Origin: Ilyonectria destructans
Taxonomy: Eukaryota > Ascomycota > Sordariomycetes > Hypocreales > Nectriaceae
Assembly (NCBI GenBank): GCA_020740775.1
Contig: JAHEWK010000006.1
Span: 2,232,001-2,296,000, forward strand
Length of the DNA stretch: 64,000 nucleotides
Direction of reading: 5' to 3'
Positions 11,936 through 21,904 of the stretch are shown here, piece after piece (position 1 is the first letter of the stretch; each line of letters opens with the position of its first letter). The translations under genes and the position numbers were made by a program. The notes below the pieces were generated by a model that worked only from the letters and a program-made list of their open reading frames with translations, had not been told where the DNA came from and ran no database searches.

Positions 11936-12829
11936 ATGGCCGCGCCCAACACTCGGCGCAATACGGCCGTCGCCGCCAGCATCTTCTACTTCATCACCAT
12001 TCCCTTCCTTATCCTCGTCATCATCGGCAACACCTACAACAACAACATCCTCACGGACATCTACTTCTTCTCCCTCGACGTCTCCCAGGTCATCCCCATC
12101 TCCGTCGAGAACTCCAACCTGCTCAACTCGGTCGCCCGGAGCCTCGGTCTGCACGACTTCTACCAGGTCGGCATCTGGAACTTTTGCGAGGGCTACAACG
12201 ATGAGTGCGTTTCCTGAATTGTGTCGTGAGAATCACCTTGCTGACTGTCGTTTGCTTCTAGAGGCGTCACCCATTGCTCGCACCCGGAGCAGTTCTACTG
12301 GTTCAACCCCGTCGAGGTACTCGTTAGCGAACTTCTCGCTGGCGCCCAGATCGCCCTGCCGTCCGAGGCCATCACCGTCCTCACCATCCTCCGAATCGGC
12401 TCCCAGATCATGTACGGCTGCTTCATGGCCGGCATCTGCATCAACACTGTCCTCATGCTCATGAGCCCGCTTGTCATCCGCACTCGGTGGTGGAGTTTGG
12501 GTCTGTCCTTCCTCAGCGCCATTGCGGCCATCGTCGTCAGTCTCGCGGCTATCATTGCCACCGTCATCAGCTTCGCTGCGAAGATCGCCTTGACGGCTCA
12601 GGACCAGCTGAACATCAAAGCCAATATCGGCATCAAGATGTTCGTCTTTATGTGGATCGCCGCCATCGCCACCGATGTCGCCTTCCTGCTGCACGCTGCC
12701 ATGGGCTGTTGTTGCCGGCCTGATCGACACGGAGCTAATTCATCGGCTTCGCCCGTGTCGGAGAAGCACTCTATCGTTGCGCTGCCGGCATTTGTGCGCC
12801 GGAGGAGGAGTCAGGGAACTTCGGCATAG
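11936..12829 (+). CDS. SUR7/PalI family membrane protein
   Basis: Two exons, 11936-12204 and 12262-12829, with a 57-nt intron (GTGCGT...TCTAG); the join restores a Glu codon. The product is 278 residues. Residue 14 onward is the first membrane segment (SIFYFITIPFLILVIIG). A large extracellular loop follows, with W-N-x-C (GIWNFCEG) and a later Cys (THCSHPEQF), the claudin-like cysteine arrangement of SUR7/PalI proteins. Three more membrane segments follow from about residue 140 and the tail is basic and cytosolic. Family members organise eisosomes and plasma-membrane subdomains or act in pH sensing. Which branch this is cannot be told from the sequence alone. Confidence 0.85.
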
Positions 12830-13260
12830 AGATGTTTGAGATGTTGCCTCACAGATTACGAGGCTGGCGTAATGGGCTTGGATTTTTGGGTTATCCGGAA
12901 ATAGACATGTGAATGGTTTCGTATGTTGGAAAGGAATTACTGGAAGCGGTAGACCGATGCATAGTGCCCTGTCAAAAGAGACGGCATATCGGGCGCTGTA
13001 GAAGCTGGACCTAGACGTTCTTACACACGATCACACAGCATTATAGACGAGCCCCAGCATTGGGAAGGAGAAAGCAACATAATCATAGTTTAACATAAAA
13101 CTTGTTCAGTCTCTAACAACTTTTTGGAAATCTATTAACTCGCTTTATGATGATCATTCAACCCCGTTTTCCGTCCCATCTTTTGTCCTAGGTACGATTT
13201 CGTCAGATCAATCCTCCAATCCGCCGACTTTGCTCAACGAGCTCACGATAACCAGCTTTC
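12830..13260. other. Convergent intergenic region
   Basis: Lies between the 3' ends of the SUR7 gene and the 645-residue PLC-like gene. It is AT-rich toward the right and should hold both 3' UTRs. I see nothing else in it. Confidence 0.6.
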
Positions 13261-15198
13261 TCAAGCAATAAACTTCTTGCCTGCCTTGCCTTTTATGAAC
13301 TTCTTCACTTTGCCTCCCAGGCTGCCACACTTCCGTGCAACGAAGCAGTGGTTCAGGGCCACTACGAAGCTGGTCAGCTCCGACGAGTGGATGTTGTCCG
13401 TCGCGATCCAGTTCGGGTACACCTGGTCCGTCGTCGCATTCCAGAGGTCGTTGTATAGGCCGCCGTACGCCTCGAGCGCCATCTTGTTGATGGACCGCGT
13501 TGGGAAGACGGCGTCCTCGACTGATTGCGTGATGACCCAGTCCGCGTGGAATAGCTTCGAGTCACGCCCTGCCCGGTTGCGTCGGATATAGTCGATCTGG
13601 TCCCTAAACATCGCCTCTCCGGTATTCGTATTGGACCACCGGTGGTTCATGGGGAAGTTCTTGTCAGAGACGAAGCCGTGCTGGCCGCCAGGGAAACTCT
13701 TCATCTCAGCCCAGCTCTGGCTGACTCGGATGATGGTGCCCGACGTCTTGTTGCCGATGAACCGCTCAAGGGGCCACTGGGTGATGTCCTCGTCGTCAGG
13801 GAGCACCAATGGTTTGGTCAACGAGATCAATATCTTGTACAGGCCTTGGATATGTTCCTCAGTCATATCTTGGCGCCCGTTGAAAATGAACCCGGTATCG
13901 GGGGCGGGGATGTCAATGATGATCAGTTCGCCTGGGTACGTATTGTGGAATGTTCTGACGGCTTCGCCGATGTCCTTCACACTCTCTCCCAGCATGCCGT
14001 TCCACGCCCCGAGGATCATGGTGCCATGAGCGGCACGGTAGATTTTCTCGAAGAGGAATGGACGAACGTCAAGAACACGGATGCCAAGCTCTTCAACCTG
14101 GTGCTTGGTAGTCTTTGTTTGACAGAGCGTGTTGGCAGCCTGACCGAGACCGATTTGTACGTTACCCTTGGACATACCCACGTGGTGCGACCTCGGCATG
14201 ATGATTGATCTTAGTGGCATATGGCCAATCTCGGGGAGCATGTCTTGCATCCAGCCCTTGGGAGGACCGGTACACACGAAGTTGCGCTCCGTTCCGGCCA
14301 AGATGAAGGTCGAACCACCAGGGAACATGTGAAACCCAAGGTCTATCTGGGATTTCTTTCCAAGGGTCTTGGTCTCGAGGTCTTCAAGGAACCGGATGAA
14401 GATGGGGTGCTTCACGCCCTTGCGTCTTTCGACCATGAAAGACATGGGTTTTGAAGTGCCCTCAAGATGGTAGGCGACCTCACCGGCTGAATCCAACAAG
14501 TGGAGTCCGCCCACCCTAGAGTTGAAGATGCGATGCGACTGACCCGGTTCAATATACTCAGGGAATCTCTCGTCCCACTTCTCCATCTGATAGGAGTGAG
14601 AGTAGCCCCTGCGCCAGCGGTACGGGGTGGCGTTAATCAGTGTGATAATCGTGGACCATTCGTTTATGTAACGGCCCTCAGGAGAAGCCCAGCGCTTATC
14701 CAATTGGCTAGAATCATCGGCCGTGCGATCAGCTTTGTTGTTGAAAATGACAGGTCTGCCGCGGAAGAGATATTCTCCCGACTCTTTGGGCTTGTGGTCG
14801 ACGCTGGGCACGTTGAGATCCGGTATAAGGAGAGGGCCCCGATACTCAGTAGGGCGATTCATATGAGGCTGCACCGAAGCTTCATCATCCGGTTGATCAG
14901 TGGAAGGCTGGGACTTTGGCTCTTCATCCGTTGTATTAATATCAGTGGTTGTGTCGTCCGAGGCGTCATTATTAGGGACACCAATTTTGGGCCCGATGTG
15001 AAACAATGGACTCTTTAGAAGCCCAAGTGGACGGTGCTGAACCTCGATGGGGTCGTTGTTAATTGTATTCCGCGTTTCAGTGGCTGCGATGAGTGTTGCG
15101 TCTGCATCTGGAGGGCGCCTGTAGGGTGGAGAGCCGTTGACAACTCCTGCCAAAAGCCCAAGGGAGAGGACAATTCGGGTCAGCGAGGGTGAACCCAT
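13261..15198 (-). CDS. Large secreted PLC-like phosphodiesterase
   Basis: Single exon of 645 residues starting at ATG 15198. Residues 1-22 form a signal peptide (MGSPSLTRIVLSLGLLAGVVNG). Residues about 23-170 are an acidic, Thr/Pro-rich propeptide-like region. A beta-rich region follows around 180-310 (SHSYQMEKWDERFPEYIEPG, later FHMFPGGSTFILAG). The catalytic-like PLC-X region begins near residue 330. The first His is in MPRSHHVGM and the second is in AAHGTMILG, followed by the GELIIIDI strand. The C-terminal end is Lys-rich (KKFIKGKAGKKFIA) with no GPI signal, so I infer a secreted or wall-bound soluble protein. Its layout differs clearly from the two other PLC-like genes in the window, which argues against recent tandem duplication. 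Substrate unknown. Confidence 0.82.
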   Translation of the reverse strand: MGSPSLTRIVLSLGLLAGVVNGSPPYRRPPDADATLIAATETRNTINNDPIEVQHRPLGLLKSPLFHIGPKIGVPNNDASDDTTTDINTTDEEPKSQPSTDQPDDEASVQPHMNRPTEYRGPLLIPDLNVPSVDHKPKESGEYLFRGRPVIFNNKADRTADDSSQLDKRWASPEGRYINEWSTIITLINATPYRWRRGYSHSYQMEKWDERFPEYIEPGQSHRIFNSRVGGLHLLDSAGEVAYHLEGTSKPMSFMVERRKGVKHPIFIRFLEDLETKTLGKKSQIDLGFHMFPGGSTFILAGTERNFVCTGPPKGWMQDMLPEIGHMPLRSIIMPRSHHVGMSKGNVQIGLGQAANTLCQTKTTKHQVEELGIRVLDVRPFLFEKIYRAAHGTMILGAWNGMLGESVKDIGEAVRTFHNTYPGELIIIDIPAPDTGFIFNGRQDMTEEHIQGLYKILISLTKPLVLPDDEDITQWPLERFIGNKTSGTIIRVSQSWAEMKSFPGGQHGFVSDKNFPMNHRWSNTNTGEAMFRDQIDYIRRNRAGRDSKLFHADWVITQSVEDAVFPTRSINKMALEAYGGLYNDLWNATTDQVYPNWIATDNIHSSELTSFVVALNHCFVARKCGSLGGKVKKFIKGKAGKKFIA

Positions 15199-16182
15199 CT
15201 TATTCTGAGATGAAGGGTGTTGGTTTGTGGGTTAAGCGACTGAGAAAGGAAACTAAACAGAAAATGGATAATGTGTAGTATCTGGTATAGATCTGAAGAT
15301 GAGTAAGGGGAAGGAAGAAGATTGCGAGACAAAGGGAAAACAGTGATGTTATTTATACAAAACCCGGAGGTTAAGTGCCCATAAAGGGATCTTCGAAATT
15401 TTACGAGCTATCACAAGGGTGGCCAGAAAGGTAGTTGAAGGTTTGCCGATGTCTCTTTATGGGAAGGCAAGTGGCCTTGATGGCCTCAAGGTTCGCTGGG
15501 GAGAGGCACCAGAGACCCGAGCTCTCATAAAAATGAAAAGTGCAGCTATTCTAACTAGGGAGAGGAATGCTACAAGATTATCACACGGAGACAATGCGCC
15601 TTGCTATTTCTCTATTAATTGCGATATGCCTTCTAAAACATGAATAAAACCATTCTATTTATTAACAATCATTGTGTTATTTTGTGTTCCATTTACATTT
15701 TTTCTCTCAGCATATGTAGGTAATTCCTTACCCTCATCACCATCTAAGACTCACTCGCGTATGCACACATACCTGAAGAAGAGCGTGGTGCGGCGTACCT
15801 ATGGCACAAGTCATGACACAATGGCGCTACTTGTGAAATAGGGTAGAGTCGCTCCCCGTTGCCCTTCCTATGCTGGATTTAATGCGTACAACTACTAATA
15901 CTCAAAGATAAAACTCCAGTCAAGGCACTGAACGTTATGGCAATAAACTTTACGAGAAGGTCTCGGCATTAAATCTTGGTCACTGTACGGGACAGTCACA
16001 ATGTGGTAACCTGTGTCTCAACTCTCCCCATTTTGAGAGCTGGAACTATGCGGCATTCCTTCATTTCCCATAATTCGTGAGGCATAGAGCCACTCCTCAC
16101 CCTGATCTGTTCTCCTCCATACACCCGGCGTCCACCAGAGTTGTCTCAATGTTGTCGTCAGTACCCACTTCTTGAGAGCAAC
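15199..16182. other. Intergenic region, AT-rich in the middle
   Basis: Contains the promoter of the large PLC-like gene on the left and the 3' flank of the COP9 subunit 3 gene on the right. The 15600-15720 part is notably AT-rich, with a TTGCTATTT motif that recalls the MITE terminus, but I could not find a matching second end. No gene is seen. Confidence 0.55.
15351..15357 (-). promoter_or_regulatory. Candidate TATA box of the large PLC-like gene
   Basis: TATAAAT on the minus strand, about 155 nt upstream of ATG 15198. The distance is reasonable for a fungal TATA promoter with a 5' UTR, but no transcript data support it. Confidence 0.4.
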
Positions 16183-17766
16183 TTAACCATGCGCCATGAT
16201 GCCAGTCATCAAGTCCTCGTCTTCTATCTGCGAATCAAAACCAATACCAGGATCGGTTCCGTCTTTTTCCGCCCTCTTCTGCTCTCTAACCATGTGTCTC
16301 ACGTATTCCTTGCTGCTGCTTAGGCGCTCGTTTGCTGCCTGGTACTGCTTTCCTAAGCTCTCAATGTTGTGATGGCGTTGAGCGATTTCTCTTGCAAAGT
16401 CCGTCTCTGTCATAAAATCGCTCTCGTCATGGAACTTGAGATAAGTGTCTTCGCCGCTATTTCCCTGGAGTAGCTCTCCCTTGAGCAAGTTTGACTCAAT
16501 CATTTCGTTCACTAGGGTCCAAACCTCGTCGTCGCTCTCAAGCGATTCACCAGTTTCGGCACTGAGTGTCACCCAGCGCAGCTGGGAGATCGATATTTGT
16601 TTGAAGATGTCTCTGAGGTTGATGATCTGCCACTTTTGGTAAGCTGCCACCACCTCAGTGATGAGAGCAAGGTTCTTGTCTTCCTCCCAAACGTGATGAT
16701 TTCCTTCTACCTCGCCATTTAATTGTGTCGCATTGTTTGTGGAAAAGAGACTCGCGACGCTCTTGTATGGCAGTCCCAAGGTGGCGTAAGTATTCTTGGC
16801 TGAGGGGGCGGTATAGGGCGGGAGAGTAGGTTCCTTTCCGTCTTTCAGAAGCCCCACTAGCACCCATCTTTTGTACGCCTCATCCATAATTTTGGACACT
16901 CCCTTGTCCCTAGAAGGATGTGTGACGACTCGCTCTAGGGCCTGATAGGCCTTGGTCCAATCCTTTCTCGTCATGTAACACAGGCCAGACAGGAGATTGT
17001 ACTCCAGTACCGATGCGCTTTTAACGGACTCGGTCAATCCCGTATCGACAGAGATGTAGGAGGCCGGGGAAAGGCTGAGGTCGCATAGCAGCTTTGCGTC
17101 CTTCTGACCAGCCATTCCTGGATAGAAGGTGATGTCACAGTCGAGAATCTTCAAAGCCGGCTCAATCCACGACGATTCGTATGCATATTTCACTAGCATC
17201 AGATGTGTAGACGTGAACATGCTGCCGCTAGGATCCATTCGCAACATCGCAGAGGCTAGTACCTCGATAGAGACAAGGGGCTGTCATGGGACGATACATT
17301 AGCACCTCAAGACCAAACTGGGGGCATTTATTACATACCGAGAACACTTGACCAGCTGCTATAGTCTCAAGAAGCTTCCGGAACGATAAACCGGAGTATC
17401 TAATCTGAAGTGGTTCGAAGTTAAGGAGAAATCGGAGCGTTTCGTCGAGGAGTGCGGTTCGGTCAATGCCAGCTGGGGGGTGGCGAGGGTCCAACGACGC
17501 ATGGAGGATAGCGAGAAACGCGATGGAGTTTTCCGCAGGATCGAGTTTCTGGAAGGCATCAGCATTAAGAAACAGCACGCAGGGGTAGAGAAGGTCCGTA
17601 CTGCAAGGATCTGGCCAACGTTGGCTGCGATGGCCGGGCGATGGGAAGCTAGGAGCTGCTTGACAGCTTGTGCATGGTCTTTGAGGACGGCGTCAAGCTG
17701 CTTCTTTGAGCCGGTGGCATCTCTAGCTGCCGGAAAGGCCGACAGAGTGGCCCAGATGGAATCCAT
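16183..17766 (-). CDS. csn3: COP9 signalosome complex subunit 3
   Basis: Three exons: 17602-17766, 17339-17548 and 16183-17280. Introns are 53 nt (GTACGG...TTCCAG) and 58 nt (GTATGT...GACAG), and all joins keep the frame. The product is 490 residues, the usual length for fungal CSN3. The protein is helical, and the PCI domain covers about residues 290-400 (LITEVVAAYQKWQIINLRDIF and the following winged-helix part with SISQLRWVTLS). The C-terminus is a charged helix (YVRHMVREQKRAEKDG). CSN3 is a scaffold subunit of the complex that removes Nedd8 from cullins; in filamentous fungi the complex controls development and light responses. I start at ATG 17766 because an upstream in-frame start is only a GTG. 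Divergent from dihydroorotase. Confidence 0.9.
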
Positions 17767-18336
17767 CTTGCACAGGCCCTCTCCGCGTGGGAGGCTTCGC
17801 GAGACGGTCGAGAGCGGTGGCTCGGGAGGGCGGGGGAATCGGAGGTGGAATGGGCGTGATAGATAGATCACCTGCTTGTCATGCTCGAGCTAGCGAGATG
17901 GCTGGGTCTCAACGATGCCTAGCTGTGGTAGTTTTTGTCAGAGAATGCACCTGAAGCTGGGTGCTGGTGTAAAGTCAGTGTGTGAATGGCTTCTTTGTTG
18001 TATTAGCAGAGTAATCGTAGGTAAGGTAGTTGACTTAAGGCAGCGGGCAGTCGTGCAGCTCCAAGCAGTAGCAGCCGAGGTTTCGCCGCCAGAGACCGTC
18101 AACAGCTGGTAAGATAAGCCTTATCGATAAGCCCCACCAACCGCGGGGTCATCTAGTGCAGGTACTGACGGTATTGAAAACTCCAGACTGCGGGATTCAA
18201 ATTTCCACGATCGTCGAGAGTTCTGTGTAAGACTGCTTGTTGACTTTTCACTTGCTGAAATTACACTACTACCACTACACTTGAAGCTACTATATCTGAG
18301 ATTTAATCTCCCAATTCTTCTCCAAATCCCTCCACC
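17767..18336. other. Divergent promoter between CSN3 and dihydroorotase
   Basis: A 570-bp shared upstream region. It holds a compact cluster of three GATA motifs (18112-18131), listed separately. The last 100 bp before 18337 are rich in CTACT and TC and look like a transcribed leader. Confidence 0.65.
18112..18131. promoter_or_regulatory. Cluster of three GATA-factor motifs
   Basis: Three HGATAR sites lie within 20 bp: AGATAA at 18112-18117, CGATAA on the reverse strand at 18121-18126, and CGATAA forward at 18125-18130. GATAAGCCTTATC is an inverted repeat with a one-base centre, and TTATCGATAA is a perfect palindrome. The cluster lies about 205-225 bp upstream of the dihydroorotase start and about 345-365 bp upstream of the CSN3 start. 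Such paired sites are the known binding pattern of AreA/NIT2-type GATA factors; use here is inferred. Confidence 0.6.
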
Positions 18337-19618
18337 ATGACGCTCGGACCCTTCGAACTCCCGGCGGCGGCCGACTTCCACGTCCACCTCCGTGACGGGA
18401 AGATGGCCGAGACCGTCACCAAGACGATTCGTCAAGGAGGAGTCTCTCTTGCTTACGTCATGCCTAACTTGACACCTCCTGTAACTACCGTCGAGCAGGC
18501 GCTCTCCTACAAGACCCGTCTCCAGGCTATAGATTCGTCCATCAACTATCAGATGACCCTGTACCTTCACCCGACAATCACTCCCGAGGTGATTCGCGAG
18601 GCCAAGCGAGCAGGAATTGCCGGCGTCAAGTCGTACCCTGCCGGAGTTACCACCAACTCAGATGCTGGAGTCATCAGCTATGAGGAATATTACGACGTCT
18701 TCGCTGCTATGGAATCGGAGGGTCTGGTACTCAACTTGCACGGAGAGGTTCCCAGCGACCCTAAGATGGGAATCACAATTCTCAACGCAGAGTCCAAGTT
18801 CCTTCCGACTCTGAAAGGACTCCACGAAAGATTCCCTCGCCTGAAGGTCCTTGCCCCCGGGAATGCTCTTTTTCTACAACATACTCACTGTAATTAGATT
18901 GTCCTTGAGCACTGCTCCACCAAGGATGCCGTGGAGGCTGTCAACTCCTGCGGAGATAATGTTGTTGGCACCATTACCTCCCACCACCTTTTGCTCCTCG
19001 TCGATGACGCCGCTTCAGATGTGGTGAGTAATTGTTCAATTCATGCCGCCAAGGTGTTTGCTTCGCTTAGGTGTCAACGGCTAACTTGTGCCACTCCAGT
19101 TCTGTTACTGCAAGCCCGTCGCCAAGGTATGTGTAACCTGCAATGGGACTTTTTAAGTGATCCGTCATTGCAATTAGATCTGAAACGGGTGGAGGAAGCC
19201 AAGACTGACGAATCAATAGACCCCCGAGGACCGCACCGCTCTTTTGCAGGCTGTTGTCAGCAGCAAGGGCAAGTTCTTCCTGGGCACCGACTCTGCCCCT
19301 CACGATATCAGCGCCAAGAAGAAGGGCAAGACCGCTGCCGGTGTCTTCACCCAGCCCTACGCCACCCAGATTGTCATGTCTGCGCTTGAGGCGGCCATCG
19401 AGAGGGAAGAGATTAAGGAGGAGGATGTCACACAGGAGCTGCTGGAGGGCTTCTTCAGCACTTTCGGGCGCAAGTTCTATGGAGTTGAGGATAAGTCTGG
19501 CGAGAGGATCAGGCTATCTAAGGGAGATGAAGTCATCTCCGGCAACGTTGTTGGTGAAGGCGTTGAGGTCCAGCCCTTCCGCACCGGCCAGCCCACCTGG
19601 ACTGTGGAATGGATCTGA
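18337..19618 (+). CDS. URA4: Dihydroorotase (pyrimidine biosynthesis)
   Basis: Four exons: 18337-18846, 18898-19023, 19100-19126 and 19220-19618, giving 353 residues. It closes carbamoyl aspartate to dihydroorotate in de novo pyrimidine synthesis, in the cytosol. All zinc ligands of the class II enzyme are visible: His15 and His17 (FHVHLRDG), the carboxylated Lys98 (GVKSYPAG), His135 (NLHGEVP), His175 (VLEHCSTKD) and Asp245 (FLGTDSAPH). The length matches the fungal and E. coli enzymes. The first intron has a weak donor (GTCCTT) and reads TAATTAG at its end; without removing it the frame stops at 18897. The third exon is only 27 nt (FCYCKPVAK). The last intron (93 nt) is longer than the others. 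Shares a divergent promoter with CSN3. Confidence 0.95.
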
Positions 19619-19801
19619 GATACAGGAACCAGCTCAGTGCAATACGGAGGCGGCGCCTATAGTGTGCGCGTACCCCTTGATATGATTTTATCTACCCAAA
19701 AAAGTTAAAGGCGAGACTAAAAATGCCAAATTATCATCCCGATACAACAGTCCCGTAATATTCCATGCCCAATTCTCGACTCTTTAGACACCCCACCTCC
19801 C

Positions 19802-21220
19802 CTAGATAGCCTTGTTCGTTGGAGAGCGACCGGGGTAATTTCCTCCACGAGGAGCCCAGGTGTTGCGTCTGGAACTGCCCACCAGGGCAGTTGATTGACC
19901 AGCCTTATGCTGCTGGTCGACGGGGCTCCAGACAGACCCAGCAGCTGATTCGGTAGACAACGGACGAGGAGCATCTGCGAACCTATCAGCCCATGTTCTA
20001 AACCTCATCATTTCCACTTACTGTGTCGCTTGTTCAAGTTCTTCAAGTTCAGCTCTGGGGGCACCCGCGGCTGCATGTTGCCAATGCTGTCATTCTGCCA
20101 CCCCGGCTGGTTCATGAAGGCAATTACATTCCTGTCAACACCGACTTGGTCCGCCAGAGTAGCAGGTGAAATAGGAGCGACTGAGGTCGAGTCCTCAACC
20201 TCCTTCCTGCGATCCTCTTCCTGCCTCCTCAGCTCAACCTGGAGTCTCTTCCACCAGCCTGGGAGCCCCTGGAAGAGACCCAGGGAATGCTGGGTAGCTT
20301 TGTCGAAGGGCATTTCATGCTTGAACTTGCAGCCCTGCTGGGCGAAGGCGCACTGGCCGTCGTGGATCCACTTGTCGCAGTAGATCTTGGGTCTCTTAGT
20401 TACGACGGGAGACGTAGCGACGATTTGATCGATTTGGTTCTATTGTGAATGTTAGCGTTTGGGTATAGAAGTAGAGGACTGACAGAGGGGAGGGGGTAAC
20501 GCCTTGTTACCTGAAGGACGTCAGATACTGGCCCCATTTGGGTCTGCCAAGTCTAAGCTCCTTAGCTTTCTTGGGCAACATACGAATCCCCAACACCACA
20601 CGTACCTTCATTGTGACCGGTTTGTTCAGAGGCGCAACTCCCTGAGGAGGAGCGACATGCAACTCTGGCAGAATCACCATACCTGGGGGTCCGGGCTGGC
20701 GCGCAGGAATCTCGTTGAGGGGAGGCAACACATCGGCGGGTATGAGCCTGGTGTACTGTCCATTACCTCGGTCGAGGCAATATGCGTAGCCTTCCAGGCC
20801 GCCCGAAGCCGCCTCGCCTCTGGGAAGCGGGAAGCTGCCCAGCGTGTAGTTGGCCTGGGCCGTGTGCCCCCAAACACTCACGTCCACGGGCATCTGAGGG
20901 ACACGCCAGTTGGGAGACGTGGCACCCCGAGGCGCCGCAGCTCGGTAAAGCTGCTGGCCCTGCTGGGTGTCCTTCTGCGAGTTTGCATAGATCCAGCTGG
21001 CGCGGGCGCGGGCGTTGGCCTGTGAAGGGCTCTGACGGTGGTCCATAGCATGCGAGGCGTCCACAGGTCGCTCCGTGTTCGGCTCGGGGGAGGTTTCGTT
21101 GGAGGAAAGTGACAGAGAAGCGAAAGATGGAGGAGAAGAGGGAGAAGGGGGCGGCGAAGGAGCTGGGGCGGGAGCGGCTGATGTGGTCTTGGAGAGGACA
21201 ACTCGACAAACGGGATCCAT
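19802..21220 (-). CDS. CCCH zinc-finger protein
   Basis: Three exons: 20606-21220, 20022-20439 and 19802-19974, giving 401 residues. Introns are 166 nt (GTACGT...AATAG) and 47 nt (GTAAGT...TCGCAG). I start at ATG 21220; the frame extends only through a TTG. Residues 1-75 are Pro/Ser/Ala-rich. Residues about 78-200 have a conserved look without a family name I can give (SWIYANSQKDTQQGQQLY, MVILPELHVAPPQGVAPL). Residues 226-246 form one C-x8-C-x6-C-x3-H finger (YCDKWIHDGQCAFAQQGCKF followed by KH), an RNA-binding type. A helical segment with GWWKRLQVELRRQEEDRRKE follows, and the C-terminus is Ser/Arg/Gly-rich. I infer a role in mRNA handling; the exact function is unknown. Confidence 0.85.
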
Positions 21221-21253
21221 GGTCAAGGATGGTCAAGGATGGTCAAGGACGGG
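21221..21253 (-). repeat. CTTGACCATC tandem repeat abutting the start codon
   Basis: Read on the minus strand, CTTGACCATC is repeated twice, and the third copy turns into CTTGACCATG, which supplies the start codon of the CCCH gene in a good ACCATGG context. The unit is 10 bp and the copies are almost perfect. Confidence 0.8.
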
Positions 21254-21904
21254 AAGAGCCCGAGCGAGGTGCAAACAAGACTCAGGACGTGCGCGTAATT
21301 TATATGCCGTTACCCAAGATCGACGGCGGACGCAGGCAGTCGGCAGGATGCCGCAAGCGTGATGCAGGTTAGCGAATAGGCGGAGTGATGCGACAGTATA
21401 GACGGAGTTGGCGGCGCTGAACGAGGCTGGAACCAAGATGAGGCGTGTGCCTCGGCAGCAGGGGATAGGCGGGCGGGAGCTCCTTTTATCATTATTCGCT
21501 GATTGTGATTCGGGCTCGAGTTTCGCGGCGCCGGCCGTTGTTTGCCTCGCTCGGGAGGTTTGGTGGCTAGGAGGCCAGGATGTGCGGTCTGCGCGCGCTC
21601 TACGGTTACCTGCATTGGATGTTTGTGTGTCCCACGTGACGGGCCTTCATGGAGTTTTCAACAACAGGGCAGAAATTGGGCTCATGCGGCCTCTCCCTAA
21701 GTTTCCATTACTTAGATATGGATAGCTGATGCCGCGTCTACCTGATATTTGCTGTTGCGTCGTGGCAGGGAAGCTAAATGTGCTTGCTTGCTTGCATGCA
21801 TGCATGATGATATCCACGCCCATCTCCGCGCCCAAACAAAGGCCCAAAATACCGAGATCCTCCCACTTCCTCTCTCTGTCGTACCTCCGGTGAGCAAATC
21901 ATCT
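21221..21904. other. Intergenic region between the CCCH gene and the remodeler 3' end
   Basis: Holds the CCCH gene promoter (TATAAAT on the minus strand at 21298-21304, about 80 nt from the ATG) and the 3' flank of the remodeler gene. A CATG/TTGC-rich simple stretch lies near 21779-21806. No gene is seen. Confidence 0.6.

Noticed and set aside
11317..11982. 221-codon open frame on the minus strand over the SUR7 leader
   Set aside because: It overlaps the SUR7 start on the other strand, has random composition and resembles no family.
15600..15860. Possible fourth MITE copy beginning TTGCTATTT
   Set aside because: No matching right end and no interior similarity to the other copies.
21220..21226. 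Upstream TTG and GTG starts for the CCCH, PLC-like and CSN3 frames
   Set aside because: Nuclear fungal genes start at ATG; the ATGs chosen give proper signal peptides or family-standard N-termini.
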